DNA of 64,000 nt from Austropuccinia psidii. Its lineage: Eukaryota > Basidiomycota > Pucciniomycetes > Pucciniales > Sphaerophragmiaceae. A model generated the notes under the pieces. The model ran no database searches, was not told the origin of the DNA, and worked only from the letters and a program-made list of their open reading frames with translations. Position numbers and translations under genes: made by a program. Shown here piece after piece: positions 1 through 9,810 of this stretch (its first letter is position 1; each line of letters opens with the position of its first letter). The DNA lies in NCBI GenBank assembly GCA_023105745.1, contig JALGQZ010000009.1:16230564-16294563 (forward strand), read 5' to 3'.

Positions 1-436
1 AACCATATGCATATCAAAAAAACAAACAGAAAACAGTTGAACACTCCAGAATTGATATTCCTAGTCTTTATTATCTTTCTTATTACCCTTGATATAACTT
101 AATACTTCTTTTTTATATTGTTATTGTTCATACTCAAGAGAATCTTTAACTTTAAATAGTGCCCTTACACTATATAGTGGTCGTCACCAAGGACATAACT
201 TTAATCAACTAAAGGTTATTCCCCCTCATCAGACTATTTCTGACCTTGGCTTCTTAGATTATGTGCTTATCAATGTGAACTTACACCTAGTCTGCCGGTC
301 CAAGTACCACCTAATACAGGGAGGCCATTAAAGATGATCAATTTTTGAATCAATAATGTCTCCAAGAATCAAGGTTATAAATGAATAAAAGTTTATGAAA
401 AAGATTTAAAAGTCTTATTGTAATAATATAAGTAGA
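1..436. other. Flank of DNA transposon A; no gene seen
   Basis: No open frame or recognisable motif. The sequence beyond the other end of transposon A (42976-44044) ends like an LTR of the 44330-52726 Gypsy family. The simplest reading is that A inserted into an LTR element and these bases are its left part. Bases 434-436 (AGA) are the left target duplication of A. Inference only. Confidence 0.4.
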
Positions 437-483
437 GTCACCAGGGCAAATCTTGTGTCAATCGTTGGCGATTGACTTCACGT
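437..483 (+). repeat. Left terminal inverted repeat of transposon A
   Basis: Begins GTCACCAGGGCAAATCTTG and matches the reverse complement of 42929-42975 with about four mismatches. Inside it is a perfect palindrome, GTCAATCG-TTGG-CGATTGAC (456-475), which the right end also keeps with spacer TCAG. The palindrome is a plausible transposase binding site. Confidence 0.85.
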
Positions 484-556
484 CAAGCAAACGTCAAGCA
501 GGATAAAAGTCGAGCTCACGTCAAGCAAAAATAAAGTGAACGTCAAGCACACGTCC
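481..556 (+). repeat. Subterminal direct repeats CGTCAAGCA
   Basis: CGTCAAGCA occurs at 481-489, 492-500, 519-527 and 541-549, with a partial copy at 552. Subterminal repeats of this kind bind transposase in CACTA elements. The right subterminal region keeps only a related CTTGACG near 42836. Confidence 0.6.
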
Positions 557-1139
557 TACTATTGTCTTACACCAAATCCTGTGACATCCACCAATATTGG
601 TTCCCCTGTGCCTTCAACTCAGATTCCTCACCACCTGATCATCCTGCAACTGTCCGATGGTTGGTAAAAATTACACAAGACCCGCCTGTTTGCACAAACA
701 CACATCAAAGAGGTCCTTCAGCCAGTCTTGATGTAGGCGGGGGGTTTGACTTCACCAGGTCATCCATGAGAGGACTCCGCCTGAGCGGGATTGTTGTTTT
801 GCAGATGACACTGGTAGAGCCCGCCGCACAATACTGTGGGTGCGGGTGCGCTTGTGTGTGAATTGGCGTGTGCGGGTGCGCAAGGGCCTATTCCCCTTCC
901 AACATGATGATGGCGCAGTTAGAAATTTTGGATGCTGTGAAAGGTGAGTGTGTGGGTCATTTGATCATTGAACTTGGCTTATTCACACTGTACCCAATGT
1001 CAAAATAGTAAGTTCTTTGTGGCAATTTGAAATAATGGGCTTTGCTTGTCACAATTGCATGTCTCTGTCACTAAATTTTGAGGCAGTTATTTCACTAGCA
1101 AAATTGCTAATGAATCTGAGAGATTTGCATTTTAGTAGA
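557..1139. other. Left subterminal region of transposon A, no gene
   Basis: Non-coding as far as I can see. A short CpG-bearing stretch (about 835-880) repeats GTGCGGGTGCGC. A 99-codon frame here has no recognisable features and unlikely composition. Confidence 0.4.
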
Positions 1140-1753
1140 CTAAATATCATGAAATAACGGCTTTATCATTACAAGCAGTCCACATGACAGAACTTTGTTA
1201 TCATACAATCCACAGTTACCTTCTATTTCTTCTTCAGATATAATCAAGTGTCCATCATCAAAACCAACAGCTTTATAAATATTCAGATGCGGCCAATATG
1301 GTAAGAAATTCACATCAATCTTCAAAGCTTTCAAGATCAGAAAGCTATTGTTGAGTATGCTAGATGGCTCAGAGAATTTAAAAATGCTATTAATAATACC
1401 AAATCATTGTGAGTTGCCCCTCAGAAAACATATCACACTGTTGCTGACATTTTTGGATTCAGTTGAAAATATATTGTTCCCAATATTAATATTTGAAACT
1501 GGAAAATACCAAGGTGAGACAATCCTTGAAGTGGGAGGACTTTTGGATTGCACGGTAGTGTCTAGACTGATCCAATGAACTATTTTCCTTTTTGCCTGAA
1601 AATTCTGTAAGTACTCAACCAGGCAATCATAATTTTCTTGGTCATGGCGGGATGGTTTGCTATATTTATGGTGATTGAACAGGGCAGGTGGCTGTGATTT
1701 GAAAAGCTGTTTTATTTCACATGGCACAGATGGGGATTTCAGGAGAACGGAAA
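1140..1753 (-). pseudogene. C-terminal part of the Tnp2-type transposase, cut off by the nested retroelements
   Basis: Minus-strand frames here (1727 to 1404 and 1334 to 1140) continue the transposase that stops at 23326. If one copy of the GGAAA target duplication is kept, the minus strand reads without a stop from about 23386 through the junction into the 1727-1404 frame. That shows the two pieces were one gene before the LTR inserted. The C-terminal domain has no motif I recognise. The piece lies nearest to the left inverted repeat, so the gene once ran toward the element end. Confidence 0.6.
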
Positions 1754-2770
1754 TGTAAGGTTTGACTATGAAACAATAAGTAAAAATTACTAATTTATTA
1801 CTTATTGTACTCTGAATGTCCTTATAAATTGAATAAATAAGATTAAAAATATAATAAAAATAAATAATAATTATTATTATGGCGTAAAATAATTATATTA
1901 TTAAATAAATATAATAATATAATTTATATTATGAAAATATAATATAAAAAATAAATATATTAATATAAAATAATTAATATATTTAAAAAACTCTTTATTA
2001 TTGTTACCAACTAATAATAAAGGCGTAAAAAATTGTTTTTTATTAATAAAAAACAATTGATAACAATAATATTACTAATATTAAAGTTATGAATTAATAT
2101 AAATACTATTTATATTAATTAAAGAATTATTTAGAGAGTAATAATAGAGAAATTATTATAATAAGAGAAAATAACCTACTTTTAACACTTAATATCATAA
2201 TTTTGAAGTATTTTACGCCAAAAAATATAAATACAACTTTTTCAAATTGTATTTACAATAAAAATAAAGAAAATTACAAATTATTCTGGATTTTTACGTG
2301 GAAATGAGTTTTTAGAGAGATTTTTAATAAAAACAATTAAATAAATGATTTAATCACATCAAAATAGATGATTAAAGCAAGGAGGACTTTGGTCTTTAAT
2401 AATATAATGCTTTTATATATAAAGAATAAAGAAATTACCTTTGATTTTATTGATTTAATGTTTTTGATGCGTCTGAGGGGAAAATAGAGTAAAAAGAGCT
2501 CTATTTATAGTAAATACCTCCCTCCTGAAGTCCAACAGGCTTCTAGTAGACGTGTACTGATCATATCCACTGGAATTGATCAATATTTTAAGGTTTGGAG
2601 ATGATTACATCATTATCAAACCATATTACATCATTATTACACCATTATTTAGAGTTATCACTATAACTCTAAAGTTGATGACATCAGAGGCTTGGCAGAA
2701 CCCCAAATTTCGTGGATTTTATTAGTTTTAATCATAAACTAATAGTATTCACCAATTTTATCACTCTTAT

Positions 2771-4776
2771 TGTGGTATTCCATACCATTTTTTTTCACCA
2801 GGTTCAAGCTCATAGTACCCCAAAACAGCAGTAAATTCAGCCTACAGGTAGACTTACACTCAAATCTTACACCAAAAGGTCAATTTTACAGCAAGAAACT
2901 GGATTTAACTCAAAAAACCATGGCACAGGCACCAAAGGGAAGTGTATGTGTTTAAATAAATTATTCAATTTCATTATTCATATGTAAAAATCAAGTTACA
3001 TATAGTAAACTAGTTACAAGAAATAAGGTACCACCCTTTAAATTACACACCCCACCCAGCTTTACACCCCCTTATAGCCACAGGACTCATGCAGCAAGAA
3101 AAGGACACCTGCATGAATTACACAGCAACCTATCACTTAACATAGAAAGATCACATGATGCAAAGCTAAAACCCATGGAATTCCTGCAATTCATTTACAA
3201 CACAGCCACAGGAGTACCTTATCTTATATCCAAAGTAACCCCACTTTAAACCTTAAAACAGAATCAGATTTACTTACACCACTCATCACCTCATGCAAAC
3301 CAAAGCTAGTTACAACAGGCTGCATGCAGTACACAATTTTAATTAAATCTCAACCACATGACTATGCACAGCATGTGTCAAACTCAAAAATCACATCATC
3401 TCATACATAACAGTAAATTCACCAGTGCAAGAAATTATCACCTGACTTCATTTTAAAGTTCAAAAAGAAGAAAAACAACCCTGACACCTGCATAAATTAC
3501 ACAGCCACTTCTACCAAACCTAAAATAGGACATATGCAAAGGAATTAAAAGGTCATCATGTGATACTGCATCCACCAACAGAATATCATGTGACAGGAAA
3601 GAGGCTGTGCACAACAAAAATCCCCAGCCAAAATTGAATCACCTCATGTATGCAAGGCAAATTCAAGAATATCACATCATAATTAGTTCACCAAAAAGAC
3701 AATCATGTGATAAATGGAGGCTGTGCAGAAAGAAAATTATCACCAAACCTTAAATCACCTGACCCATGCAAGAAAGGTCCTCACCAAAAATGGAGTCACA
3801 TGATGAAATCAAGAGGAATTAAAGTGGAAAAAGACAGCTCCCATGGAGGGCCCTCTGGGCTCCCAAAAGGTATAAATAGAGGGGCTCTCTCCCCCAAATT
3901 TCAAAATCCCCCCCATGAAAAATTATATCCTATGCACAATATATCCTCTGCACATTAAAAGCACAGGAATAAGTCATCCCTCACCTGGGAGGTAGTCCAG
4001 TATATTATAGTAAATTTACTTGCCCAGTAGCTAAGCTCAGTGGAAGTATAGTGTTGAAGATTACCCAGTAGCTAAGCTCAGTGGAATCTTATTATTATTA
4101 AAAATAAAAATAAAAAATTACCCAGTACCCAAGATTAAGGTTACTACTCTATTAAAATACTTTATCCAGTAAGATTAACACCATTATCAATACTTAAAAA
4201 TAACTTATCCCTTTAAAAATCCAATATCAAAGAATCTTACCTTTTAAATTTAACAAATACAGTTTTATCTTATTATTAACCACTCTTAAAGAAATAACAA
4301 ACCTTTAAAAAATAAATTATTTTACTATATTAAAACTTTAACTTAACAAAATTACCTTTATCAACACCCATCAAATTTTTCAGAAAACCTTAAATAACCC
4401 ATCCTACCAAGGATTTATCACCAAGAAGAAACCACTCACCTCAATTTAACCAAAAAATATTAAAATTAAACAGACAAGTATTCCATTAAAATATCAAATT
4501 TAACCAAAATAACTAACATTATTTTTCATATTATTTCTTGAATAGGTCTGATCTGAGACTGCTGAATTTTGTCTTCTGCAGTTGTAAAGCCACTTACTAA
4601 TTTTATTTTGGTTTGTGAGCTCCAAGGAAGATTTTGTTCAGTATTTTAGGAGGGGCAGGCAATACACCCTTGCCACCCTTGGTTACAGGAGTTATTAGCA
4701 ATTCAAAACTAGTTACCTGTGATTTCCCCCTCCAGGTACTGCCTCATTTTAATCCCACACAAGAGGAGTTCCCACA
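2771..4776 (+). repeat. 5' LTR of the giant Gypsy
   Basis: 2006 bp. It carries a TATA box at 3871-3878 and a 23-bp direct repeat beginning CCCAGTAGCTAAGCTCAG at 4023-4045 and 4064-4086. The end (about 4545-4776) resembles the end of the solo LTR at 59183-61135, which marks a related family. Confidence 0.93.
3871..3878 (+). promoter_or_regulatory. TATA box of the 5' LTR
   Basis: TATAAATA preceded by a GC-rich stretch (GGGCCCTCTGGGCTCCC) and followed by a pyrimidine-rich stretch. This is the likely RNA polymerase II promoter. The same site is at 21406-21413 in the 3' LTR. Confidence 0.7.
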
Positions 4777-4778
4777 TC

Positions 4779-4796
4779 TGGTGTCCCAACAGTGGC
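4779..4796 (+). promoter_or_regulatory. Putative primer binding site of the giant Gypsy
   Basis: TGGTGTCCCAACAGTGGC starts two bases after the 5' LTR, the usual place. The opening TGG fits a tRNA 3' CCA. Its complement does not continue into a normal T-arm (no TTCRANY loop), so only the acceptor part, or a tRNA fragment, would pair. Position is well supported; primer identity is unknown. Confidence 0.5.
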
Positions 4797-4894
4797 CTGA
4801 CAGATAACCTCAAACCTCAATAACATATAAATAAAATTCCAATAAATCAAAAAAAAAAAACTACATCAAAAAAAAAATATTACTATAACAAAAA

Positions 4895-5758
4895 CTGGAG
4901 TCAAAAAGTCAAAATCAGCCAAAACCATCATCTCAAAAATCTGAATCATCAACTCACTCTGATCATTATTATTATCCACCAAAACAAGAAACAGAACTAG
5001 GGGAGGAACCAAATAAATATTCAAATTTCCCAATTGCAACACCAAGAACCAATAAAAGGGACTTAAAGGTTGTGGAGAAATTCTTCCTTGATCTCCTTGA
5101 AAGAAATAAACTCAATAAATCAATCTCAAAAGAGGAAATAAACCAACCAAAAATGGATAAACCCTCATCATCAAAATTACCTTCCAGTATTGAAGAAATC
5201 CAGGAAGAAAACCTCAATGAAGAAACTGTTGAAGGACAGGAAGAAATGTCTTCAACAGAGAGACTTCAGCAGAAGATGCTAGAAATGCAAGCAGAATTAC
5301 TAGCACTAATCAAAAAGGAAGGAAAAAATAAATCATCAAGTTATACTCCACAAAATAGTCCACTTGAAGAACAAACCACCCTTCCAAGATCATTCAGGCA
5401 GCATGGATCACCTTCACCTTATCCTAGACCCATGGCCACATCAACACCTTATACAGAACAAACACCAAGAACTTTACCAAGAAGAGTCAACATTTCTGCA
5501 CAAATACCAACTCCATCACATCAAGAAATTCCAAGAAACACTACTCCAATAGTGAAAATCAGAGCCAAGGACTACAACTTGTGGTTTGATGGAAAGGATG
5601 TTGAAAGATTTATCAAGAAAGTTGAAAATATTGCAGAAATTGAAGGAGCAAGTGGAAGAGACATTGCAAGACAAATAGCATTTTGGACAAAAGATGAAGA
5701 AATCAGTTATCATATTGAAGGAATGCCAGGATATGAAACAGCTGATTGGGCCAATTAA
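4895..5758 (+). CDS. gag: Gag, N-terminal part, frame 1
   Basis: The frame opens after a TAA at 4886-4888 and stays open to 5758. The first in-frame ATG is only at 5153. A CTG at 4895 (A at -3, G at +4) or a GTG at 5072 would give a longer Gag, so the start is uncertain. The product is rich in Glu, Lys, Ser and Pro with a predicted coiled-coil-like stretch (about 5240-5330). It is followed by a conserved Gag segment beginning about 5560 (KDYNLWFDGKDVERFIKK). Just before the stop the frame is lost by one base (about 5747), and Gag continues in the 5746-8238 frame. The shift falls in the middle of a Gag domain, so it looks like an indel and not programmed frameshifting. Confidence 0.75.
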   Translation: MESKSQNQPKPSSQKSESSTHSDHYYYPPKQETELGEEPNKYSNFPIATPRTNKRDLKVVEKFFLDLLERNKLNKSISKEEINQPKMDKPSSSKLPSSIEEIQEENLNEETVEGQEEMSSTERLQQKMLEMQAELLALIKKEGKNKSSSYTPQNSPLEEQTTLPRSFRQHGSPSPYPRPMATSTPYTEQTPRTLPRRVNISAQIPTPSHQEIPRNTTPIVKIRAKDYNLWFDGKDVERFIKKVENIAEIEGASGRDIARQIAFWTKDEEISYHIEGMPGYETADWAN

Positions 5759-8238
5759 AAGTGGATATGAAAAGAAGATGGGGAACAGTCTCACCTGAAA
5801 GAAGATACAGATTATCCTCAATCACTGAATTATTCACAAAAACTCAACAAGAAGGTGGAATAAGGAACATGACTCAATACAGAAAGTTTATTGGGGAATA
5901 TGAAGCAATCATCACTTACCTCAAAAGATACCAATATATCCAAGGTGATATCAATCATAACCAGGAAATATTGGCCAGCCTTTCCACTAGTGTTCAAGAA
6001 TCAATTTACAAAGAAATGATTAAAGACAGAGCTATGGTTCAAGCCTTGGATGGAGGTTACATCATTCCAAGATTGGATATTTTGAAATTATACATTGAAC
6101 AAGACTTGGAGGCCAAGGTACTTATTCAACAAAAAGAATTTTCTAAACCAAAACCTCCAGAAAAGAAAACAAGATTTGAGGATGAAAGCTGGGATGAAGT
6201 TTTAAAACAAGTAAAAGAACTCACCCAAAAGATCAAAAATCCTCCACAACCAGAGCCTCAACCAAGAAATGAAGGAAAAGAATCAGTTAAAGAAGTGTTA
6301 AATCAACTCAAAACACTTTCAGAAGCAGTTAATCCACCAAGAAGGAACTGGAACAATAATCAAGAGCAAAGGTTACCTCAAAATAATCAGCCATACAGGC
6401 AAAGGAATCCTTTACCACCATTTTCATCCAGTTATCAACCATACATACCAGCTCAAATGGCCCCAAGACCACCAATGAAATGTGCTTATTGCAAGGAAGA
6501 AGGACATTCAGCAACTAGATGCACTCACCTTGCTGAAGATTTGGACAGAAGAATTGTCAGAACCCAAGGAGCATCTTACCTCTTCCCCAACTATCAGAGA
6601 GTACCTATGGAAGGGAATGAAAGTGCCAAAAACATAGTCAGGGCTTTTGCAAAGGAACAAGCAGAACTAAATAAGAAATTCATGGAAAAACCTACTGTGA
6701 AACCAAAACCAGAAGAAGAGGTTAAGCCCACTGAAAAGAAATCAGAGGATAAATCAACCTCAATTGCACATGTTGAAGAGTGGTCAAATTGGAAACCACC
6801 TACCATTTCCTCATCCAATGACCCCTTTCAATCACACATTGGATTAAGGCAGACCAAGCAAAGAATGGAAAGACAATCCCAAAATCAGGAGCCAAGGAAG
6901 AAAGCAGAAATTCCAGGAACTTACATTGAAGAAGAAAAGGAAGAAGAAAAAGTCATAATTCCCACCAAATTCCAAAATTCTAATATTCCAAAACCAGACC
7001 AACCTGAGGAGGAAATTGAAAATATTGCAAATAAGGATGAAGATGATGAAATTCCCAAAGAAGAAAAGAAGTTCAGAAGACCTCCAAAGAAACCAGTTGA
7101 AACCAAATTGGAAATTGACAAAATCATCAAGAAAATTATGCAACAAAAGATTAACCTCACCATTGAAGAAATTTTGAGGATGTCACCCAATTTTGTCCAT
7201 AAATTACAAGAATTGTCAGAAAAAGACAAGGAAAAAATTAAGTCACTCAACTCAATGGATCTTCAAGAAAGACTATTATCATTTGGATTCAAAGAAATAC
7301 CCAAGCCCAAGATTCATTATGCTTGTCCTTTGGGATTTATGGAAATCTTCATTGGAAAGGAAGAATATCCTATCAGAGCATTAGTGGACACTGGTGCAGA
7401 ACTCAACATCATACCAGAAGAAATAGCAATCAAAGCCTCACTTACAACAAGAAATCTTAACATGAACCTCAGGGGAATTGGAGGCCATACTACTTCATTG
7501 GTTGCACTATCAGAATTCACTCCAATCATCTTGGCTTCAGGTGAAGAAACTCTAATTCACTTTTTTATTGCAAAAGGATCTGTCCATACAGTACTTGGAA
7601 GACCGTTCTTGGCAGACAACAATATCAGACTAGAATTCTCCCATAAACAAGGTGAAATACTAAGCTATCAAGAACCTGATGGAAGAAGATTATGCATGCC
7701 AATATGCAAACCTCAAGCACTTGGATGGCAAACTGGTCCACCTAGAGGAATGGATTTATGCAATATGGCAAAATTGGTCAGAAATACCCCAGGAAAGAAG
7801 AATCAAAATTCAAAAAGAGACAATACCATAATCAATTTAACCCAGAAGACCCAAGAGTTATCCATATCTCCAAAAAGTGATGAATTTGGCCAAGATTTAC
7901 AAAATAACAAATGGCCAAGCAATCTCAAAAGACAACTTGAAGACTCAACCTCTGAAGATGAATTACCCAATATAAGTTACAAGGCAATTAAAAATAATGA
8001 AGAAACATTCCAAATTCTGGTGGATGGAAATGAGAAAATAAATGGAAATCCTTTCAAAACTAAACCCAAAAGAAAGAAAGTCAGATTTAGTGAACATCAT
8101 GAGCTCTCAGATGAAGAAATTATAAATGAAATTGAAAAAGACTTCAAAATTATGGAAGAAAGAGACAAAAATTTAAAAGACACATACCATATCAACTCCT
8201 TGGACAGACCATTGAACAACCAAGAAGAACCTTATTAA
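5746..8238 (+). CDS. gag-pro: Gag-protease polyprotein, main part
   Basis: 830 codons in frame 2. An alpha-helical Gag region comes first (about residues 1-120). A CCHC zinc knuckle, CAYCKEEGHSATRC, is at residues 246-259 and would bind RNA. A long charged Glu/Lys/Pro-rich linker follows. A retroviral-type aspartic protease starts near residue 530, with catalytic DTGAELNII at residues 548-556 and the family's downstream VLGRPFL flap-side motif. Lys/Glu-rich C-terminal tail. Gag and protease share one frame, so no frameshift is needed between them. Upstream Gag lies in the 4895-5758 frame, one base out of register. The TAA at 8236-8238 is followed in the same frame by accessory domain X1. Only one CpG was seen in the whole ORF. 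Confidence 0.9.
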   Translation: MGQLKVDMKRRWGTVSPERRYRLSSITELFTKTQQEGGIRNMTQYRKFIGEYEAIITYLKRYQYIQGDINHNQEILASLSTSVQESIYKEMIKDRAMVQALDGGYIIPRLDILKLYIEQDLEAKVLIQQKEFSKPKPPEKKTRFEDESWDEVLKQVKELTQKIKNPPQPEPQPRNEGKESVKEVLNQLKTLSEAVNPPRRNWNNNQEQRLPQNNQPYRQRNPLPPFSSSYQPYIPAQMAPRPPMKCAYCKEEGHSATRCTHLAEDLDRRIVRTQGASYLFPNYQRVPMEGNESAKNIVRAFAKEQAELNKKFMEKPTVKPKPEEEVKPTEKKSEDKSTSIAHVEEWSNWKPPTISSSNDPFQSHIGLRQTKQRMERQSQNQEPRKKAEIPGTYIEEEKEEEKVIIPTKFQNSNIPKPDQPEEEIENIANKDEDDEIPKEEKKFRRPPKKPVETKLEIDKIIKKIMQQKINLTIEEILRMSPNFVHKLQELSEKDKEKIKSLNSMDLQERLLSFGFKEIPKPKIHYACPLGFMEIFIGKEEYPIRALVDTGAELNIIPEEIAIKASLTTRNLNMNLRGIGGHTTSLVALSEFTPIILASGEETLIHFFIAKGSVHTVLGRPFLADNNIRLEFSHKQGEILSYQEPDGRRLCMPICKPQALGWQTGPPRGMDLCNMAKLVRNTPGKKNQNSKRDNTIINLTQKTQELSISPKSDEFGQDLQNNKWPSNLKRQLEDSTSEDELPNISYKAIKNNEETFQILVDGNEKINGNPFKTKPKRKKVRFSEHHELSDEEIINEIEKDFKIMEERDKNLKDTYHINSLDRPLNNQEEPY

Positions 8239-8781
8239 TGGCAACTGGAAAACCCTGAATTTATCCAGCAACCTCCCAAGGTAGAGGATGAAACAGAATC
8301 CATCTTAGAAAATGAATACAATTACATTTACCTGCCATATATCACTTTTGAAGATATTTATGGAGATGAAGCTCAAGAAAGTTTCTGTGAAGATAAATAC
8401 TTATGTCACCTTCCAGGAGCAAACTTAAACAATGTTCAATTCCTAGAATTATTAACTGAAGAGGGAATTAAAGGTAACCTTGAAAACAGATTTTGGGATG
8501 AAATATTTGAAATGGCCACACTACCAAGAAGAGGACTTTACTTCAATCAAATTTGGGCCCAGTGGTACCTTGGATTGAATGGATCAACATACCAAACTGG
8601 AAAATTGAAATGGGTTGGAGATGGATATATATTCATTGATGAAGACCTATGGTGGTCAGAATTTCCATCAGAACCAGAAATTGAGGAAAGAAATAACTTT
8701 GTGGAAGCCCTCAAAGACCTTATTTTGGCCAGATTGCTCAACAGACACTCACCTTTCCCACTTGGGGGAGCTCAACTTTAA
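8239..8781 (+). CDS. Accessory domain X1, in frame after gag-pro stop
   Basis: An open frame directly continues the gag-pro frame after its TAA, with no good ATG before 8512. It could be reached by stop-codon readthrough, or the TAA is a lesion. About 181 residues, acidic and rich in Trp, Tyr and Phe. It is paralogous to X2 (9811-10497). Both share LPYI-x-FEDI, then LPG-x-NL, then FLELLT-x2-GI-x-GNL, then W-x-EIF-x-M in the same order and spacing. I do not recognise the fold, and no enzyme motif, signal peptide or membrane segment is visible. The duplicated, tightly conserved motif order argues that the domain is under selection. Confidence 0.65.
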   Translation, partial: WQLENPEFIQQPPKVEDETESILENEYNYIYLPYITFEDIYGDEAQESFCEDKYLCHLPGANLNNVQFLELLTEEGIKGNLENRFWDEIFEMATLPRRGLYFNQIWAQWYLGLNGSTYQTGKLKWVGDGYIFIDEDLWWSEFPSEPEIEERNNFVEALKDLILARLLNRHSPFPLGGAQL

Positions 8782-8877
8782 ATAAAATCAACAAAAATCA
8801 AAATTTTTTCTCTAAAAATGTATCAGTATCATTCATCAATGTATCATTAGTTTCTTTTTTTTCATTTTTTCTCTGAT

Positions 8878-8896
8878 GGGCAGTGACTTCCTGCCT
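8878..8896 (+). repeat. Hairpin family A, copy 1
   Basis: GGGCAG-TGACTTC-CTGCCT: a 6-bp stem including one G:U, with a 7-nt loop. It lies between X1 and the 9004 ORF. Copies 2-5 are at 9345-9672. Confidence 0.65.
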
Positions 8897-8927
8897 TAAC
8901 AAAGAAGACATTCATCAACAAATTATT

Positions 8928-8930
<3 letters not shown>

Positions 8931-8961
<31 letters not shown>

Positions 8962-8969
8962 GAAGAAAA
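8931..8969 (+). repeat. Poly(A)/GAA-rich tract
   Basis: A long run of A with AGAAGAAG near its end, just before the 9004 ORF. It is a simple-sequence tract, not an LTR or SINE end. It leaves an unstructured A-rich leader before the ATG. Confidence 0.6.
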
Positions 8970-9003
8970 AAAAACTTACAAAAATATATCAATCACCTCC
9001 ACC

Positions 9004-9249
9004 ATGGCCAATTCACCAAATTTTGGATCCTATGGGGAAGAATTAATAAAAGAAGACCAAATTATCAATGAAGAACTTCATTGGTCACCAGAAGATGAAG
9101 ATTTCAATAAAGAGAACCTTTGGCACTTTAAGGATACTTCATCAATAACAAGAAACCAAGAAATTGAAGAAATCAAGGAATTGCTGAAAATTTTGGAGGT
9201 TTCTGACAAAAACAATGATCAAATTACCCAAGAATTAATGGACCAATGA
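9004..9249 (+). CDS. Small acidic accessory ORF
   Basis: 81 codons with a strong Kozak context (CACCATGG). Strongly acidic (many Glu/Asp), ending in a Glu/Lys/Leu-rich stretch that could form a short coiled coil. No similarity recognised and no paralogy with X1 or X2 seen. It sits between hairpin A copy 1 and copies 2-5, within the spacer between protease and pol. The Kozak context and the coding-like composition, like that of gag, support it. The product is unknown. Confidence 0.5.
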   Translation: MANSPNFGSYGEELIKEDQIINEELHWSPEDEDFNKENLWHFKDTSSITRNQEIEEIKELLKILEVSDKNNDQITQELMDQ

Positions 9250-9344
9250 AATTTCAAACCATTAAGGCCCATCTTGAAAACACATATCAGCTCTGAAAAT
9301 CAAAAATCAAATAAAATAGTCAGATTTCAACTCAATTAATCACT

Positions 9345-9672
9345 AGGCAGTGACCTTCTGCCTTATAAAAGAGGAATCTCAACTCTCATCAAATCAAATT
9401 AATAATCCCACTCACCAAAAAAAAACACAATAACTAAAAATAAGATCATAAGGCAGTGACCCCCTGCCTTATCAAAGAGGAATATCAATTCTCATCAACT
9501 AAAATCAATAATTTCAATAACCAAGAAAAAGAAAAAAACAACTAACCATAAGGTCACTAGGCAGTGACCTCCTGCCTTATCAAAGAGGAAAATCAATTCC
9601 TATCAACAAAAATAACCAATTTCACTCACCCAAATCAGAAATCACAAGGCAGTGACCTCCTGCCTTATCAAA
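9345..9672 (+). repeat. Hairpin family A array, copies 2-5
   Basis: Stems AGGCAG/CTGCCT with 7-nt loop TGACCYY at 9345-9363, 9448-9472 (extended to 9 bp, ATAAGGCAG/CTGCCTTAT), 9559-9577 and 9646-9666. Each is followed by a conserved tail, ATCAAAGAGGAA or close to it. Spacers are 70-90 bases and not conserved. Hairpin and tail are kept while spacers drift, which points to selection on an RNA structure or a protein-binding site. Confidence 0.8.
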
Positions 9673-9810
9673 GAGGAAAATCCAAATTCTTACCCAAAAT
9701 TACCATCCAAAATTCATTCAACCTACCCTCAAACTATTTTTGATAAATAAATTTGATACTATTCTCAATTCATCTTACCTTAACACTTCAAACCCACCAA
9801 AACCTACAAA

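Noticed and set aside
562..861. 99-codon plus-strand frame near the left inverted repeat
   Set aside because: Composition is not coding-like, no homologous frame or motif, and it lies in the subterminal non-coding zone.
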